64,000 nucleotides of DNA from Oscillospiraceae bacterium (GTDB lineage: Bacteria; Bacillota_A; Clostridia; Oscillospirales; WRJC01): positions 1-64,000 of the forward strand of contig WRJC01000007.1 of the NCBI GenBank assembly GCA_009782405.1. Reading direction: 5' to 3'. Positions 7,176 to 15,136 of the stretch are shown piece by piece. Made by a program: the position numbers and the translations under genes. The notes beneath the pieces are model-generated. The model had not been told where the DNA came from and searched no databases. It was given only the letters and a program-made list of their open reading frames with translations. Position 1 is the stretch's first letter. Each line of letters begins with the position of its first letter.

Positions 7176-7646
7176 TTACATATACGGTTGACATTGCGGG
7201 CAATAATACAATTTCGTACCGCCGCCGGCGACAAACTCTATCGGTGAGCCGCATTTCGGGCACGGTTTGCCGTAATTGCGTGATGTGAATAACGTCAACG
7301 TTTCGTCGTCCTCTCCGCAAGCCTGCCCGAATATATCTGTGTGGAAGCATATTCGTTTGCCGATCAGGTATTCGTCAACAAGACGCACCGTGTTGTCGTA
7401 AACGATTCGTATTTCATTTTCCGTGAGTTTGTTCACTTTCTTTTTTGGGTAAACGCCGGACTGCCACAGTATATAATTCATCATCGAAGTGCGTATGTCC
7501 GTCGCGCCTTTCGCAAGCGCCATCGCTTCGATTATCGACATTTTATTGTTGTTCGAAAGCCACTTTGCGTAGTTTTCGTACGTGAAATCGTTTTTGTCGG
7601 CAACTTCGAGAGGAAATTTGTTTCTGAACGGGTATGCGTTGACCAT
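7176..7646 (-). CDS. Free-standing H2TH-zinc finger protein related to Fpg/Nei
   Basis: 156 residues that align along their whole length with the C-terminal half of the 273-residue Fpg-like protein in the same operon. There is an H2TH region (MMNYILWQSGVYPKKKVNKL, followed by TENEIRIVYDNTV) and a zinc finger CPKCG...YYCPQCQ. The catalytic beta-sandwich with Pro2/Glu3 is absent. The frame can be read back to 7706, but a consensus promoter occupies 7678-7706, so the start is the ATG at 7646 (MVNAYPFRNKF), with a weak ribosome-binding site. It may recognise DNA without cutting it. It could also be a remnant, although it is the promoter-proximal gene with an intact frame. Confidence 0.78.
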   Translation of the reverse strand: MVNAYPFRNKFPLEVADKNDFTYENYAKWLSNNNKMSIIEAMALAKGATDIRTSMMNYILWQSGVYPKKKVNKLTENEIRIVYDNTVRLVDEYLIGKRICFHTDIFGQACGEDDETLTLFTSRNYGKPCPKCGSPIEFVAGGGTKLYYCPQCQPYM

Positions 7647-7677
7647 AGGCTCGATACGGCGTATATTAATTAAGTAT

Positions 7678-7706
7678 ATTATAATACATCCGGTATCATT
7701 TGTCAA
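7678..7706 (-). promoter_or_regulatory. Consensus sigma-A promoter of the Fpg-like operon
   Basis: On the minus strand TTGACA (7701-7706) and TATAAT (7678-7683) are separated by exactly 17 bases, a perfect match to the vegetative consensus. Transcription would begin near 7671, about 25 bases before the ATG at 7646. This rules out the longer start at 7706 for the H2TH protein and suggests strong, constitutive expression of the four-gene operon. Confidence 0.85.
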
Positions 7707-7848
7707 GAATGATTTTCCTTGTTGAAGAAAATATTTTAAATATTAAGTAAACGCAAAAAAGACAGGCACGATTTCTCGCTCTGTCATTGCTTAATGCGTA
7801 GTGAATTGCAAATGATAGCGAATTAAAGCAAATCATATCATGTCAGCA

Positions 7849-7897
7849 AAAAAACAAGCCCCACATCCGGGATATTTCCCGAAACTGCTGGGCTTTT
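7849..7897 (-). terminator. Terminator of the tRNA-Arg gene
   Basis: Just 3' of the tRNA on the minus strand, arms AAGCCC (7890-7895) and GGGCTT (7856-7861) pair, enclosing a second hairpin (TCCCG/CGGGA, 7868-7881). The minus strand then runs into seven T residues, the normal form of an intrinsic terminator. The stretch from 7711 to 7848 beyond it shows nothing else I can name. Confidence 0.7.
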
Positions 7898-7901
7898 TCG
7901 C

Positions 7902-7978
7902 TGGCGCGCCAGAAGGGATTCGAACCCCCGGCTTATTGCTTAGAAGGCAATTACTCTATCCGACTGAGTTACTGGCGC
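7902..7978 (-). tRNA. tRNA-Arg (anticodon TCT)
   Basis: The minus strand folds as a full tRNA. The acceptor arms are GCGCCAG and CTGGCGC, the anticodon stem is ATTGC/GCAAT around the loop CTTCTAA with anticodon TCT (reads AGA), and the T loop is TTCGAAT. The discriminator base is G and the CCA end (7902-7904) is encoded. The gene lies at the edge of the accessory island, a typical place for integration, but no repeat of its 3' end was found to mark an attachment site. Confidence 0.93.
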
Positions 7979-8072
7979 AAATGTAACAAAATTTTCACGT
8001 TACAATGATACCACAAAACTAAAACAAAGTCAAGCCCATTTTTGCACAAGGCAAATATTTTTTTATTTAGTA

Positions 8073-8101
8073 TTGCAAAATTCAAAATAATATATTATAA
8101 T
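8073..8101 (+). promoter_or_regulatory. Probable promoter of hprK
   Basis: TTGCAA at 8073-8078 and TATAAT at 8096-8101 are 17 bases apart, about 40 bases before the hprK start. The -35 hexamer differs from TTGACA, but the same TTGCAA form recurs in front of several genes in this window. Confidence 0.6.
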
Positions 8102-8141
8102 ATTGCCATGGTGATTTTATATATATGGGAGGCTCGCTTTT

Positions 8142-9095
8142 ATGGATGGTATGGCGGAAGCGGAAGTCACGGAATCGTATTCCGTGAGTTTGTCGTCGCT
8201 TGTCAAGTTTTTGCGCCTGACCGAAATATTCATGCCCGAAAACAAGGAAGGCATAATGATAACCTGCAAGGACGTAAACCGCCCCGGCCTCCCTTTCGCC
8301 GGTTTTTTCGGTTCTTTCGAATCCGAAAGGATACAGATAATAGGCAATGCGGAACATAAATACCTGTTGGCGATCGGCGACGAAAAAAGGGCCGAATGCT
8401 TGGAACGCTTTTTTTCGACAAAACCGATCTGCACTGTTTTCACCACCGATCTCTATGTTTTCGAAGAAGCGCTGCGTTTCGCCAAAAAATACGATGTCCC
8501 GATAGTCTCCACTTCCGAAACCACTTCCGCTTTCATGGCCGCCCTGATACCGAAACTGAACCTGGAACTCGCCCCGAGGATAGGGCGCCACGGGGTTTTC
8601 GTCGAAATATACGGCGAGGGGGTGCTCATACTCGGCGAAAGCGGGATAGGCAAGAGCGAAACCGCCATCGAACTCGTGAAAAGGGGGCACCGCCTGATCG
8701 CGGACGATTTGGTGGAAATAAAAAAACCTTCGGCCATAACGCTTTTTGCCAGCGCCCCGGAGAACATAAGGAACTATATCGTGCTGCGCGGAATCGGAAT
8801 AGTCGACGTGAAGCGCATATTCGGGATGGGCGCCGTCAAGATGACCGAGAAAGTGGATTTGATAATCAAACTCGAGGACTGGATCCAAGGGAAACCGTAT
8901 GAGCAGTTCGGACTCGACGGAGATTACACGGAAATCATGGGCATAAAAGTGCCTTCGCTCACCATACCTGTCAAACCGGGGCGAAACCTTGCGATCATAC
9001 TCGAAGTGGCGGCTATGAACAATAGGCAAAAAAAGATGGGTTATGACACCGCCGCCGAATTGGACAAAAAATTGTCGGAAAACAATGAACAATAA
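8142..9095 (+). CDS. hprK: HPr kinase/phosphorylase
   Basis: 317 residues, normal length. It phosphorylates HPr on Ser46 in response to glycolytic intermediates and removes the phosphate again, controlling carbon catabolite repression. The Walker A loop GESGIGKSE is at about 165-173, preceded by the conserved GRHGVF, and followed by GHRLIADD and the VDVKRIFGMGAV segment. The start at 8142 follows GGGAGG; a second in-frame ATG lies 9 bases on. Its substrate HPr, with Ser46 intact, is encoded at 43156-43419. No PTS permease or enzyme I is in the window. Confidence 0.95.
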   Translation: MDGMAEAEVTESYSVSLSSLVKFLRLTEIFMPENKEGIMITCKDVNRPGLPFAGFFGSFESERIQIIGNAEHKYLLAIGDEKRAECLERFFSTKPICTVFTTDLYVFEEALRFAKKYDVPIVSTSETTSAFMAALIPKLNLELAPRIGRHGVFVEIYGEGVLILGESGIGKSETAIELVKRGHRLIADDLVEIKKPSAITLFASAPENIRNYIVLRGIGIVDVKRIFGMGAVKMTEKVDLIIKLEDWIQGKPYEQFGLDGDYTEIMGIKVPSLTIPVKPGRNLAIILEVAAMNNRQKKMGYDTAAELDKKLSENNEQ

Positions 9096-9127
9096 AATCA
9101 AAATTAAAACAAAGAGAGGTAAAATTC

Positions 9128-10078
9128 ATGTACAAATTGGGCATAGACCTTGGCGGGACGAATATCGCGGCGGGCATAGTCGACGAAAACCACAAAATCA
9201 TATCGAAGGGGAGCGTACCCACAAAAGCCGATAGGGACGCGGAGGAAATCATCAGGGACATGGGAGCGCTCTGCGACGATTTGATGAAAAAAGCCGGGCT
9301 CGCCGCAAAAGACATAGAATATGCCGGAATAGCGACCCCGGGTACGGCGAACAGGGACGAGGGCATCGTCGAATATGCCAACAACCTGCCCTTTGTCAGG
9401 TTTCCCATAGCCGCGACTTTGCAAAAATACGTCGATGTCAAAAAAGTATACATCGAAAACGACGCGAACGCGGCCACCAAGGGCGAAGCCATCGCGGGAG
9501 CGGCCAAAGGCTGCAATCACGCGGTGATGATAACGTTGGGCACGGGCCTTGGCGGCGGCGTGATAATCGACAAAAAAGTATATTCCGGATTCAATTTCGC
9601 AGGGGCGGAACTCGGGCACATGGTGATCGAATACAACGGGAGGCCGTGCACCTGCGGGCGCAGGGGCTGTTGGGAAGCGTACAGTTCGGCGACGGGGCTG
9701 ATCAACATGACAAAAGACAAGCTGGCCTCAACGCGAGACACGTCAATGCACAAATGGGTCGAGGAAAACGACGGGAAAGTGAGCGGCCGGACTGCGTTTG
9801 TGGCGGCGAGGCGAAACGACAAAGCCGGACTCGAAATCGTGGCGGAGTACATCGACTATCTTGTCTGCGGCATAACGAACATCATAAATATATTCCAGCC
9901 CGAAATTTTCTGCATCGGCGGCGGGATATGCAATGAAGGCGACTATCTGATAAAGCCGCTTGCCGAAAAAGTGGACAAAGAGCAGTACACGCGCGACAAC
10001 GCGAAGAAAACCCAGCTAAAAGTGGCTTCTCTGGGAAATGACGCGGGAATAATCGGAGCGGCCGTTTTGGCTGAATAA
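9128..10078 (+). CDS. ROK-family glucokinase
   Basis: 316 residues. It phosphorylates glucose (or a related sugar) with ATP in the cytoplasm. It has the phosphate-1 motif IDLGGTNI at 6-13, Asp112 in ENDANAA as catalytic base, and the ROK zinc motif CTCGRRGCWE with Cys174, Cys176 and Cys181 plus His164. An AGAGAGGT site precedes the ATG. It sits 32 bases after hprK in the same direction, a sensible pairing of sugar phosphorylation and carbon control. Exact sugar specificity cannot be read from the sequence. Confidence 0.92.
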   Translation: MYKLGIDLGGTNIAAGIVDENHKIISKGSVPTKADRDAEEIIRDMGALCDDLMKKAGLAAKDIEYAGIATPGTANRDEGIVEYANNLPFVRFPIAATLQKYVDVKKVYIENDANAATKGEAIAGAAKGCNHAVMITLGTGLGGGVIIDKKVYSGFNFAGAELGHMVIEYNGRPCTCGRRGCWEAYSSATGLINMTKDKLASTRDTSMHKWVEENDGKVSGRTAFVAARRNDKAGLEIVAEYIDYLVCGITNIINIFQPEIFCIGGGICNEGDYLIKPLAEKVDKEQYTRDNAKKTQLKVASLGNDAGIIGAAVLAE

Positions 10079-10130
10079 TTTTTAGCACAGTGAAAAAATA
10101 AATAAAATATCCCCTTCAGGAGAGATAAAA

Positions 10131-10778
10131 ATGTCAAAAAAAATACTGCCCTTCGCCCTCGCGCTCATATTTTCAATCATTTCCCCCGTCGCTGCGCTTT
10201 CCGAATCTCTCGAGGATCAATTGCCGGATCATCCCGGTTGGACCAAAGCCTCCGAATGGGCGCTGCCCGAACTAAAAAAAGCCTATGATGTCGCTTTGAT
10301 CCCGCGCACTTTGCTGGGCGCCGACATGACAAAAAACATAACGCGCGCGCAGTTCGCCGCCCTCGCCGTACAACTATACGAAAATCTGACCGGGAAAACC
10401 GCCCCTTCGGCGCCTGCGGACACGTTCAGCGACACCGGGCTCGATTTTGTGCTGCAAGCCTATCAGCTCGGAATCGTAAAGGGCGCCGGGAACGGAAAGT
10501 TCGACCCATTCGGCAACGCGACCAGGGAACAAACCGCTACCATGCTCTGCCGCGCCATCGAGGCTATTTCGGGCATGGACACCGATGGCCCCTATTCGGA
10601 TTATTCCGAAAGTTTTTCGGATATGGGCGATGTTTCGGAATATGCGGAGGCTTCCATGATGTATATGACAAACAGCGGTTTTATTGTGGGCACGGGCGAT
10701 ATGCTCCTGCCAAAGAGCCCATGCACGAGGGAACAGGCGATTTGCCTGACCTACCGCATTTATGAAATGCTTGCTTGA
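10131..10778 (+). CDS. Secreted S-layer homology (SLH) domain protein
   Basis: 215 residues with an N-terminal signal peptide (basic MSKK, hydrophobic core, ending near VAALS). The rest is essentially SLH material: ITRAQFAALAVQLYENL, then the second repeat with GIVKGAGNGKFDPFGNATREQTATMLCRAIE, then GFIVGTGDMLLPKSPCTREQAICLTYRIYE. SLH modules anchor proteins to pyruvylated cell-wall polymers. There is no other domain, so it may be a small wall-surface component or adaptor. A GGAGAG site precedes the ATG. Confidence 0.85.
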   Translation: MSKKILPFALALIFSIISPVAALSESLEDQLPDHPGWTKASEWALPELKKAYDVALIPRTLLGADMTKNITRAQFAALAVQLYENLTGKTAPSAPADTFSDTGLDFVLQAYQLGIVKGAGNGKFDPFGNATREQTATMLCRAIEAISGMDTDGPYSDYSESFSDMGDVSEYAEASMMYMTNSGFIVGTGDMLLPKSPCTREQAICLTYRIYEMLA

Positions 10779-10828
10779 ACAAAAACAAACGCACAATTGC
10801 ATGTATATTTTTTGGGAGGAAATAAAAA

Positions 10829-11947
10829 ATGGCAAAATTCTGCTCCAATTGCGGGACGCAAATCGCAGAAGGCAAAAAATTTTGCTCCAACTGCGGGACA
10901 AAAGCCGAAGAAACAGAAAATTTGCAACAACCATCGCAGCAACAATCCGCAACACAAACGCCTCAGCCGCCCCAGTATTCCGACCCCCAGCAGACCCAGT
11001 ATTACCAGCAGCCGCCTTATGCGGCTATGTATGCCCCTGTCCAAAAGAAAAAAAACTTGCTCCCGCTCATATTGATCATCGCCGGGGTTTTGTTTGCCGG
11101 AATTGTCGCGCTTGTGATATTTTTGGTCATTCCGGCGCTCACGGGCAATTCGGCAAAAAAGGACTCTCCCGAACTTGCCCAAAATATGATAAATCCGAAA
11201 AACGGCGAGACCACGTCGGAAAATGCCGATGGGCCGATTAAGGGCGAAGATTTCAAGTTGTCCATGGACAAACCGACCTATGAGCCCGGGGAGGCAATAG
11301 CCATAAGCGTTTCCGGTAATGTCAGCGGGCAGATGATCGAGGAACACGCCTTCATAATCCTGATGAACGCAGGGGAGAGCCACGGCGCCGTGGGTTTCTG
11401 GTATATGGATTTGGAAGCGAATGTGGGGCAATATTTGGCATATGCCCCAAACGCCCCCGGGAATTACGAGGCCCGGCTCTACAAAAACGCCGCTTCCTCC
11501 GAATCGAGTTTTCTCGCCTCCGCCAGTTTCAGCGTGGCCGGTTCGCCCGCCGTTGAAAACGAGATAGCGGGGCTTTGGCGCAATGTGGACGACGAAGGAA
11601 GCGTCGCGCTGTACCACTACAGAAGCGACGGCAGCTTTGATTTGAGGGTGTTCTATGCCGATGGTTCGGAAATCGTGCTGACGGGCAGATACCGCATATC
11701 TGGCGAAGACATATATATGTCGAACCGCATATACAACGGCGAGAGATTGGACGGCGAAGTTTCGCAGTCGTTTGATGTCAGCGGCGATTTTATTTCGATC
11801 AGCGGAGAGATATGCCAGCGCGTGCCGGACGAATATGTGGATGCCGTGCTTGCAGACCCGAAGGGGCCTTATCCTCCCGGAAGCGATGATTTCGACTGGG
11901 AAAATTTTGATTGGGAAAATTTCGACTGGGATTCGCTTTTCGGGTGA
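10829..11947 (+). CDS. Zinc-ribbon membrane protein with extracellular domain
   Basis: 372 residues. Two N-terminal zinc ribbons (CSNCGTQIAEGKKFCSNCG) are followed by a Gln/Pro-rich linker, one transmembrane helix at about 75-98 (NLLPLILIIAGVLFAGIVAL) and a large extracytoplasmic part. That part contains a beta-sandwich-like region (DKPTYEPGEAIAISVSG) and a second domain with repeated short beta strands. The extreme C terminus carries the repeat FDWENFDWENFDWDSLF. The layout resembles regulatory or scaffold membrane proteins of Firmicutes, but the function is unknown. It is probably monocistronic, since a terminator follows directly. Confidence 0.8.
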   Translation: MAKFCSNCGTQIAEGKKFCSNCGTKAEETENLQQPSQQQSATQTPQPPQYSDPQQTQYYQQPPYAAMYAPVQKKKNLLPLILIIAGVLFAGIVALVIFLVIPALTGNSAKKDSPELAQNMINPKNGETTSENADGPIKGEDFKLSMDKPTYEPGEAIAISVSGNVSGQMIEEHAFIILMNAGESHGAVGFWYMDLEANVGQYLAYAPNAPGNYEARLYKNAASSESSFLASASFSVAGSPAVENEIAGLWRNVDDEGSVALYHYRSDGSFDLRVFYADGSEIVLTGRYRISGEDIYMSNRIYNGERLDGEVSQSFDVSGDFISISGEICQRVPDEYVDAVLADPKGPYPPGSDDFDWENFDWENFDWDSLFG

Positions 11948-11963
11948 ATGTTTTATCCCGACG

Positions 11964-11993
11964 AAAAAATCCCGGCCATGCCGGGATTTTTTT
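11964..11993. terminator. Bidirectional terminator between convergent genes
   Basis: AAAATCCCGGC and GCCGGGATTTT arms pair perfectly around a three-base loop (11971-11986 core), flanked by A-runs on the left and T-runs on the right. It can stop transcription of the zinc-ribbon gene (+) and of pilT (-). Confidence 0.9.
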
Positions 11994-12009
11994 GTTGCTT
12001 GCTTGTCGA

Positions 12010-13071
12010 TTATATCATGCGGGCCATGATTTCCGGGTTTGCGCTGTAGGTCATGGCCGTGTCTTTTGTTATCGCGCCTTTTTTTGCCAGCGCCGCAAGG
12101 CTTGCATCCATCGTCTGCATTCCCATGTCCCCGGATGTGTGGATCACGGAATTTATCTGGTGCAGCTTGCCTTCGCGTATCATGTTGGCAATCGCCGTAT
12201 TGTTCATCATCACTTCGAACGCCGCCGCCATTCCTTTGTCCACGGTGGGGACAAGCTGCTGCGAAACCACCGCTACGAGGCTCATGGCGAGCTGGACTCT
12301 TATTTGCTGCTGCTGCGAAGAAGGGAAAATATCCACGATGCGGTCAATGGTGTTCGCCGCCCCCATCGTGTGCAGCGTAGAAAGTATCAGATGACCTGTT
12401 TCGGCGGCTGTCAGCGCTATGCCTATGGTCTCTATGTCGCGCATTTCTCCGATGAGTATCACGTCGGGCGACTGCCTGAGGGCGGACTTTATCGCCTGTA
12501 GGTAACTGAGCGAATCCGTGGGTATTTCCCTTTGGCTGACTATGCTTTGCTTGTGCCTGTGTATGAACTCTATCGGGTCTTCAAGGGTCATTATGTGCCC
12601 TTTTCTGTTCGTGTTTATCGCGTCGATCACGCAGGCGAGCGTGGTCGATTTGCCGCTTCCCGTGGGCCCGGTTATCAAAATCAACCCTTTTGTTTTCGTA
12701 TGGAGTTCGATGACCGCCGGGGGTATCCCGAAAAAAGCCGGATTGGGCAAGTCAAACAGGACTATACGCAAAACTGCGGCGAGCGAGCTCCTCTGCCTGT
12801 AAGTATTCACGCGGAATCGCCCGATATCCGGCACGGAAAATGAAAAATCGGAATCGCCTGTTTCTACAAATTTGTCGAAACTGGCGCTTTGGGCTATGCC
12901 GTATATCTCTTTTATCACCGCCAATGTGTCGTCGGGCATGAGTTTCGCCTCGGTCACCGCTATTATTTCGCCCTTTATTTTCATGGAGAGCGGAAGCCCG
13001 GCCACGATGAATACATCCGATGCCTTCTTTTCGTTCGCGCTTTTTAATATTTCGCGGATATTGATGTCCAT
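12010..13071 (-). CDS. pilT: PilT-type ATPase of a type IV pilus-like system
   Basis: 353 residues. PilT-family hexameric ATPases drive pilus retraction. Present are the N-terminal PAS-like domain, Walker A GPTGSGKST, the Asp box TLEDPIEF, Walker B VILIGEMRD and the His box TGHLILSTLHT. It is the last gene of a six-gene minus-strand operon with an inner-membrane platform and prepilin-like proteins. It is the only ATPase in the operon: no PilB/GspE is present, so it may serve both directions, or PilB may lie elsewhere. An AAAGGA site precedes the ATG. Confidence 0.92.
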   Translation of the reverse strand: MDINIREILKSANEKKASDVFIVAGLPLSMKIKGEIIAVTEAKLMPDDTLAVIKEIYGIAQSASFDKFVETGDSDFSFSVPDIGRFRVNTYRQRSSLAAVLRIVLFDLPNPAFFGIPPAVIELHTKTKGLILITGPTGSGKSTTLACVIDAINTNRKGHIMTLEDPIEFIHRHKQSIVSQREIPTDSLSYLQAIKSALRQSPDVILIGEMRDIETIGIALTAAETGHLILSTLHTMGAANTIDRIVDIFPSSQQQQIRVQLAMSLVAVVSQQLVPTVDKGMAAAFEVMMNNTAIANMIREGKLHQINSVIHTSGDMGMQTMDASLAALAKKGAITKDTAMTYSANPEIMARMI

Positions 13072-13099
13072 TTTCCCGTATCCTTTCTAAGGCAAAAAA

Positions 13100-13714
13100 T
13101 CACTCATAATAGCCAAAATTTCCATCCCAGACATCCACTCGGCCTTCATCGTAGTCAAATCCCGAATCCATCGAAACTCTCCACCCGTAAATCTCATAGC
13201 TCAGCTTTCCCGTGTTTTTGTCGCGGTAAAACGTTATTTCGCAGTCCAAATAAAAATTCGCTTTCGCATCCCCGGAGGCCGCGCCCATTTCGACGCGGTA
13301 ACGAACCTTGGCCGATTCCATATTTTCATCCGCTTCGAAAAGGCCCAAATCCACTTCGAAATCCATTTGCCCGGCCGCAGACCGCACAGCTTGATCTAAC
13401 GGGGTTCCGCCGCCAAGCCCCGAATTCACCGCATCGCAGAGCATGGCGAGCCTCTCTTCGGCGGCAAGATCCGCATCGTAATACAAAGAAACATTCGCCG
13501 AATTTTTGTCGGCGAGTTTTTTGTCGGCAAAAGACGTGGCAAACGACAAAAGCCCGAATATGGTCAGGCACAAGACCACGAAAATTATTATTATGATCGC
13601 CCCGCCGGCATTTACCGTTCCTATCCCGGATTTTTTTTGGGAACCCCTGTTTTTTTTGAAGTTTATTTCGATCCCCGGGGGTTTTTCTTCATAGGGGTTA
13701 TATGGATCGTACAT
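13100..13714 (-). CDS. Membrane-anchored pilus-operon protein, unknown
   Basis: 204 residues. A Pro/Tyr-rich cytoplasmic start (MYDPYNPYEEKPPGIEINF) is followed by a basic stretch and one transmembrane helix at about 38-62 (GGAIIIIIFVVLCLTIFGLL), then an extracytoplasmic domain of about 140 residues with YYDADLAAEERLAMLCDAV near the membrane. It has no prepilin cleavage motif. Position between a prepilin-like gene and pilT suggests an assembly or anchoring part specific to this system. No characterised family was recognised. Confidence 0.7.
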   Translation of the reverse strand: MYDPYNPYEEKPPGIEINFKKNRGSQKKSGIGTVNAGGAIIIIIFVVLCLTIFGLLSFATSFADKKLADKNSANVSLYYDADLAAEERLAMLCDAVNSGLGGGTPLDQAVRSAAGQMDFEVDLGLFEADENMESAKVRYRVEMGAASGDAKANFYLDCEITFYRDKNTGKLSYEIYGWRVSMDSGFDYDEGRVDVWDGNFGYYE

Positions 13715-13732
13715 GGCCTTTTTGTCCCCTTT

Positions 13733-14206
13733 CTATTTCAATATGAACTTGCCCGTCTCGAAACTCACAAGCCCGGGGATGTAGTCCATGTCCTTTTCGA
13801 GCTTTTTGTCGTCGATAAACGGGTAAGGCTCGGTTTTGCATATCTCTATTTTGAATCTATACAACCCGCCGGATCCGTATCCGCTTTTTTCTTTGGTTAT
13901 TTTCAGGTTATACGCAGCCTCTTCCGCATTTTCGGTTTTTTCCCATTTGCCGTCGTAATAAACGGCGCCGCCTCCAAGCTCGCCGGAAAAATAATCTTCT
14001 ATTTCGGCTTCGGTTCGCATCGCCTTGATATTTTCCGCGACGCCTTGGGCTTCAAATATCGCTTTCGCGGTATCCGAAGTCTTGTTGCCCAAAAATTTCG
14101 CGAGCAGAAACAGCTGCAGGCTCAAAACGACCGCGATGGCGAATATGCCGATAGACACAAGAATCTCCACAAGCGGAAGCATAGATTTGGAATTTCCCCC
14201 ACCCAT
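13733..14206 (-). CDS. Type IV prepilin-like protein
   Basis: 157 residues. A short polar leader (MGGGNSKS) is followed by MLPLVEILVSIGIFAIAVVL, the hydrophobic helix of type IV pilins with Glu at position 5 of the mature protein (MLPLVE). The residue before the presumed cleavage site is Ser rather than the usual Gly. The remainder is a globular head with a KWEKT...YNLKI beta pattern. It is likely a minor pilin or pseudopilin. An AGAGGGG site precedes the start. Confidence 0.75.
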   Translation of the reverse strand: MGGGNSKSMLPLVEILVSIGIFAIAVVLSLQLFLLAKFLGNKTSDTAKAIFEAQGVAENIKAMRTEAEIEDYFSGELGGGAVYYDGKWEKTENAEEAAYNLKITKEKSGYGSGGLYRFKIEICKTEPYPFIDDKKLEKDMDYIPGLVSFETGKFILK

Positions 14207-14253
14207 TCGATACCCCTCTTTTATTGTTTGTCAAATTTATGTTTAATTTCATT

Positions 14254-14739
14254 TTATCCGCCCGAACGCAGATATACTTTCGTGGATTGGACTTCCCCGC
14301 TTTGGTCGGTCAGGCTCATTTTTATCTCGTTTTTGTTTTCGTCGAAATCGAAATCGAACCCGCCCGCTTGTATTATCCCTTCGCCCCAGTCAAGTTCGAA
14401 TGCCGTGTCGTCATCTACGAAAAGTTCCCTCACATATCCGTCGAAATAGTATATGTATGTAGTCTCGCTTTCGCTTTCTTTTATTGCGATCATGTCCACG
14501 CCGTGTTTTTTTTCGACAGATATTATCCCCGTTTTGTCGTTCTGCCGGATTTTGGTCGCGAAATACGAAAACGTGACCCTTCTTTCGTAGTTGGCGTCCA
14601 TATCCGCCGATATTTTTTCGTGCACCGCGCTGCCCGCCATTATGACGGAAACCGAAAGCGCGGACAAAAGAAGAAACAGGGTGAGCACGAATAAAACCGG
14701 TATGAGCGTGAATCCGCTCACATTTGATTTCGTCAGCAT
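14254..14739 (-). CDS. DUF4860-like pseudopilin
   Basis: 161 residues. It starts MLTKSNVSGFTLIPVLFVLTL, a pilin-like leader with G-FTLI but with Pro where pilins have Glu5. The hydrophobic helix is followed by a compact beta-rich domain. This matches the DUF4860 proteins found in Clostridial pilus-like operons. Lack of Glu5 suggests a tip or minor subunit that does not need to pair with a neighbour in the filament. Function is inferred from context. Confidence 0.7.
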   Translation of the reverse strand: MLTKSNVSGFTLIPVLFVLTLFLLLSALSVSVIMAGSAVHEKISADMDANYERRVTFSYFATKIRQNDKTGIISVEKKHGVDMIAIKESESETTYIYYFDGYVRELFVDDDTAFELDWGEGIIQAGGFDFDFDENKNEIKMSLTDQSGEVQSTKVYLRSGG

Positions 14740-14771
14740 TTTTTCATCACCTTAAGTTTCATTTTTTTCAT

Positions 14772-15104
14772 TCAGTACAAAACTTGTATTCCGGGAAGGT
14801 TGTTTCCCGAAAATGCCTTGTACTCCACTATGTATTTGGAATCGAGGATTATTCCGTAATGGTCCGCGAGATATTTTACGTCGGGCGGGTAAAACCCTTC
14901 GATCGCATAGCATTGCACCGCCGCTCTTTTTATGGCTTTTTCAAGCGTGGCCGCCGAGGAGGAGTCCGCTTTTTCCGAAGCGCCGTTTACCGCGGCGAAA
15001 AAGAAGAAAACCACCGCCGCCAATATGGTAGCTGTAAAAACTACGCCTTTTGCGTCCCGGATCAGGTTCTTGATTTTGTTGAAAAAAGAATTTCCTTCAT
15101 GCAT
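14772..15104 (-). CDS. Small pilin-like membrane protein
   Basis: 110 residues. An N-terminal amphipathic stretch is followed by one transmembrane helix (VVFTATILAAVVFFFFAAV), then a short domain with AVQCYAIEGFYPPDVKYL and YIVEYKAFSGNNLPGIQVL. The Y-P-P-x-x-x-Y-L block is reminiscent of the start of pseudopilin heads, but no GFTLIE motif is present. It lies between the platform gene and DUF4860. Probably a structural subunit. Confidence 0.65.
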   Translation of the reverse strand: MHEGNSFFNKIKNLIRDAKGVVFTATILAAVVFFFFAAVNGASEKADSSSAATLEKAIKRAAVQCYAIEGFYPPDVKYLADHYGIILDSKYIVEYKAFSGNNLPGIQVLY

Positions 15105-15136
15105 ATTGCATATCCCCGCTCAATTATAAGTTATAT

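Noticed and set aside
7176..7706. Longer start at 7706 for the H2TH protein
   Set aside because: The first 60 bases contain the -35 and -10 of a consensus promoter, and the added residues show no homology.
7902..7978. tRNA-Arg as an attachment site of the accessory island
   Set aside because: I found no second copy of the tRNA 3' end on the far side of the island and no integrase gene, so integration here cannot be supported.
8082..9101. Minus-strand frame of 339 codons
   Set aside because: Antisense to hprK; rich in Tyr, Phe, His and Arg, with no known domain.
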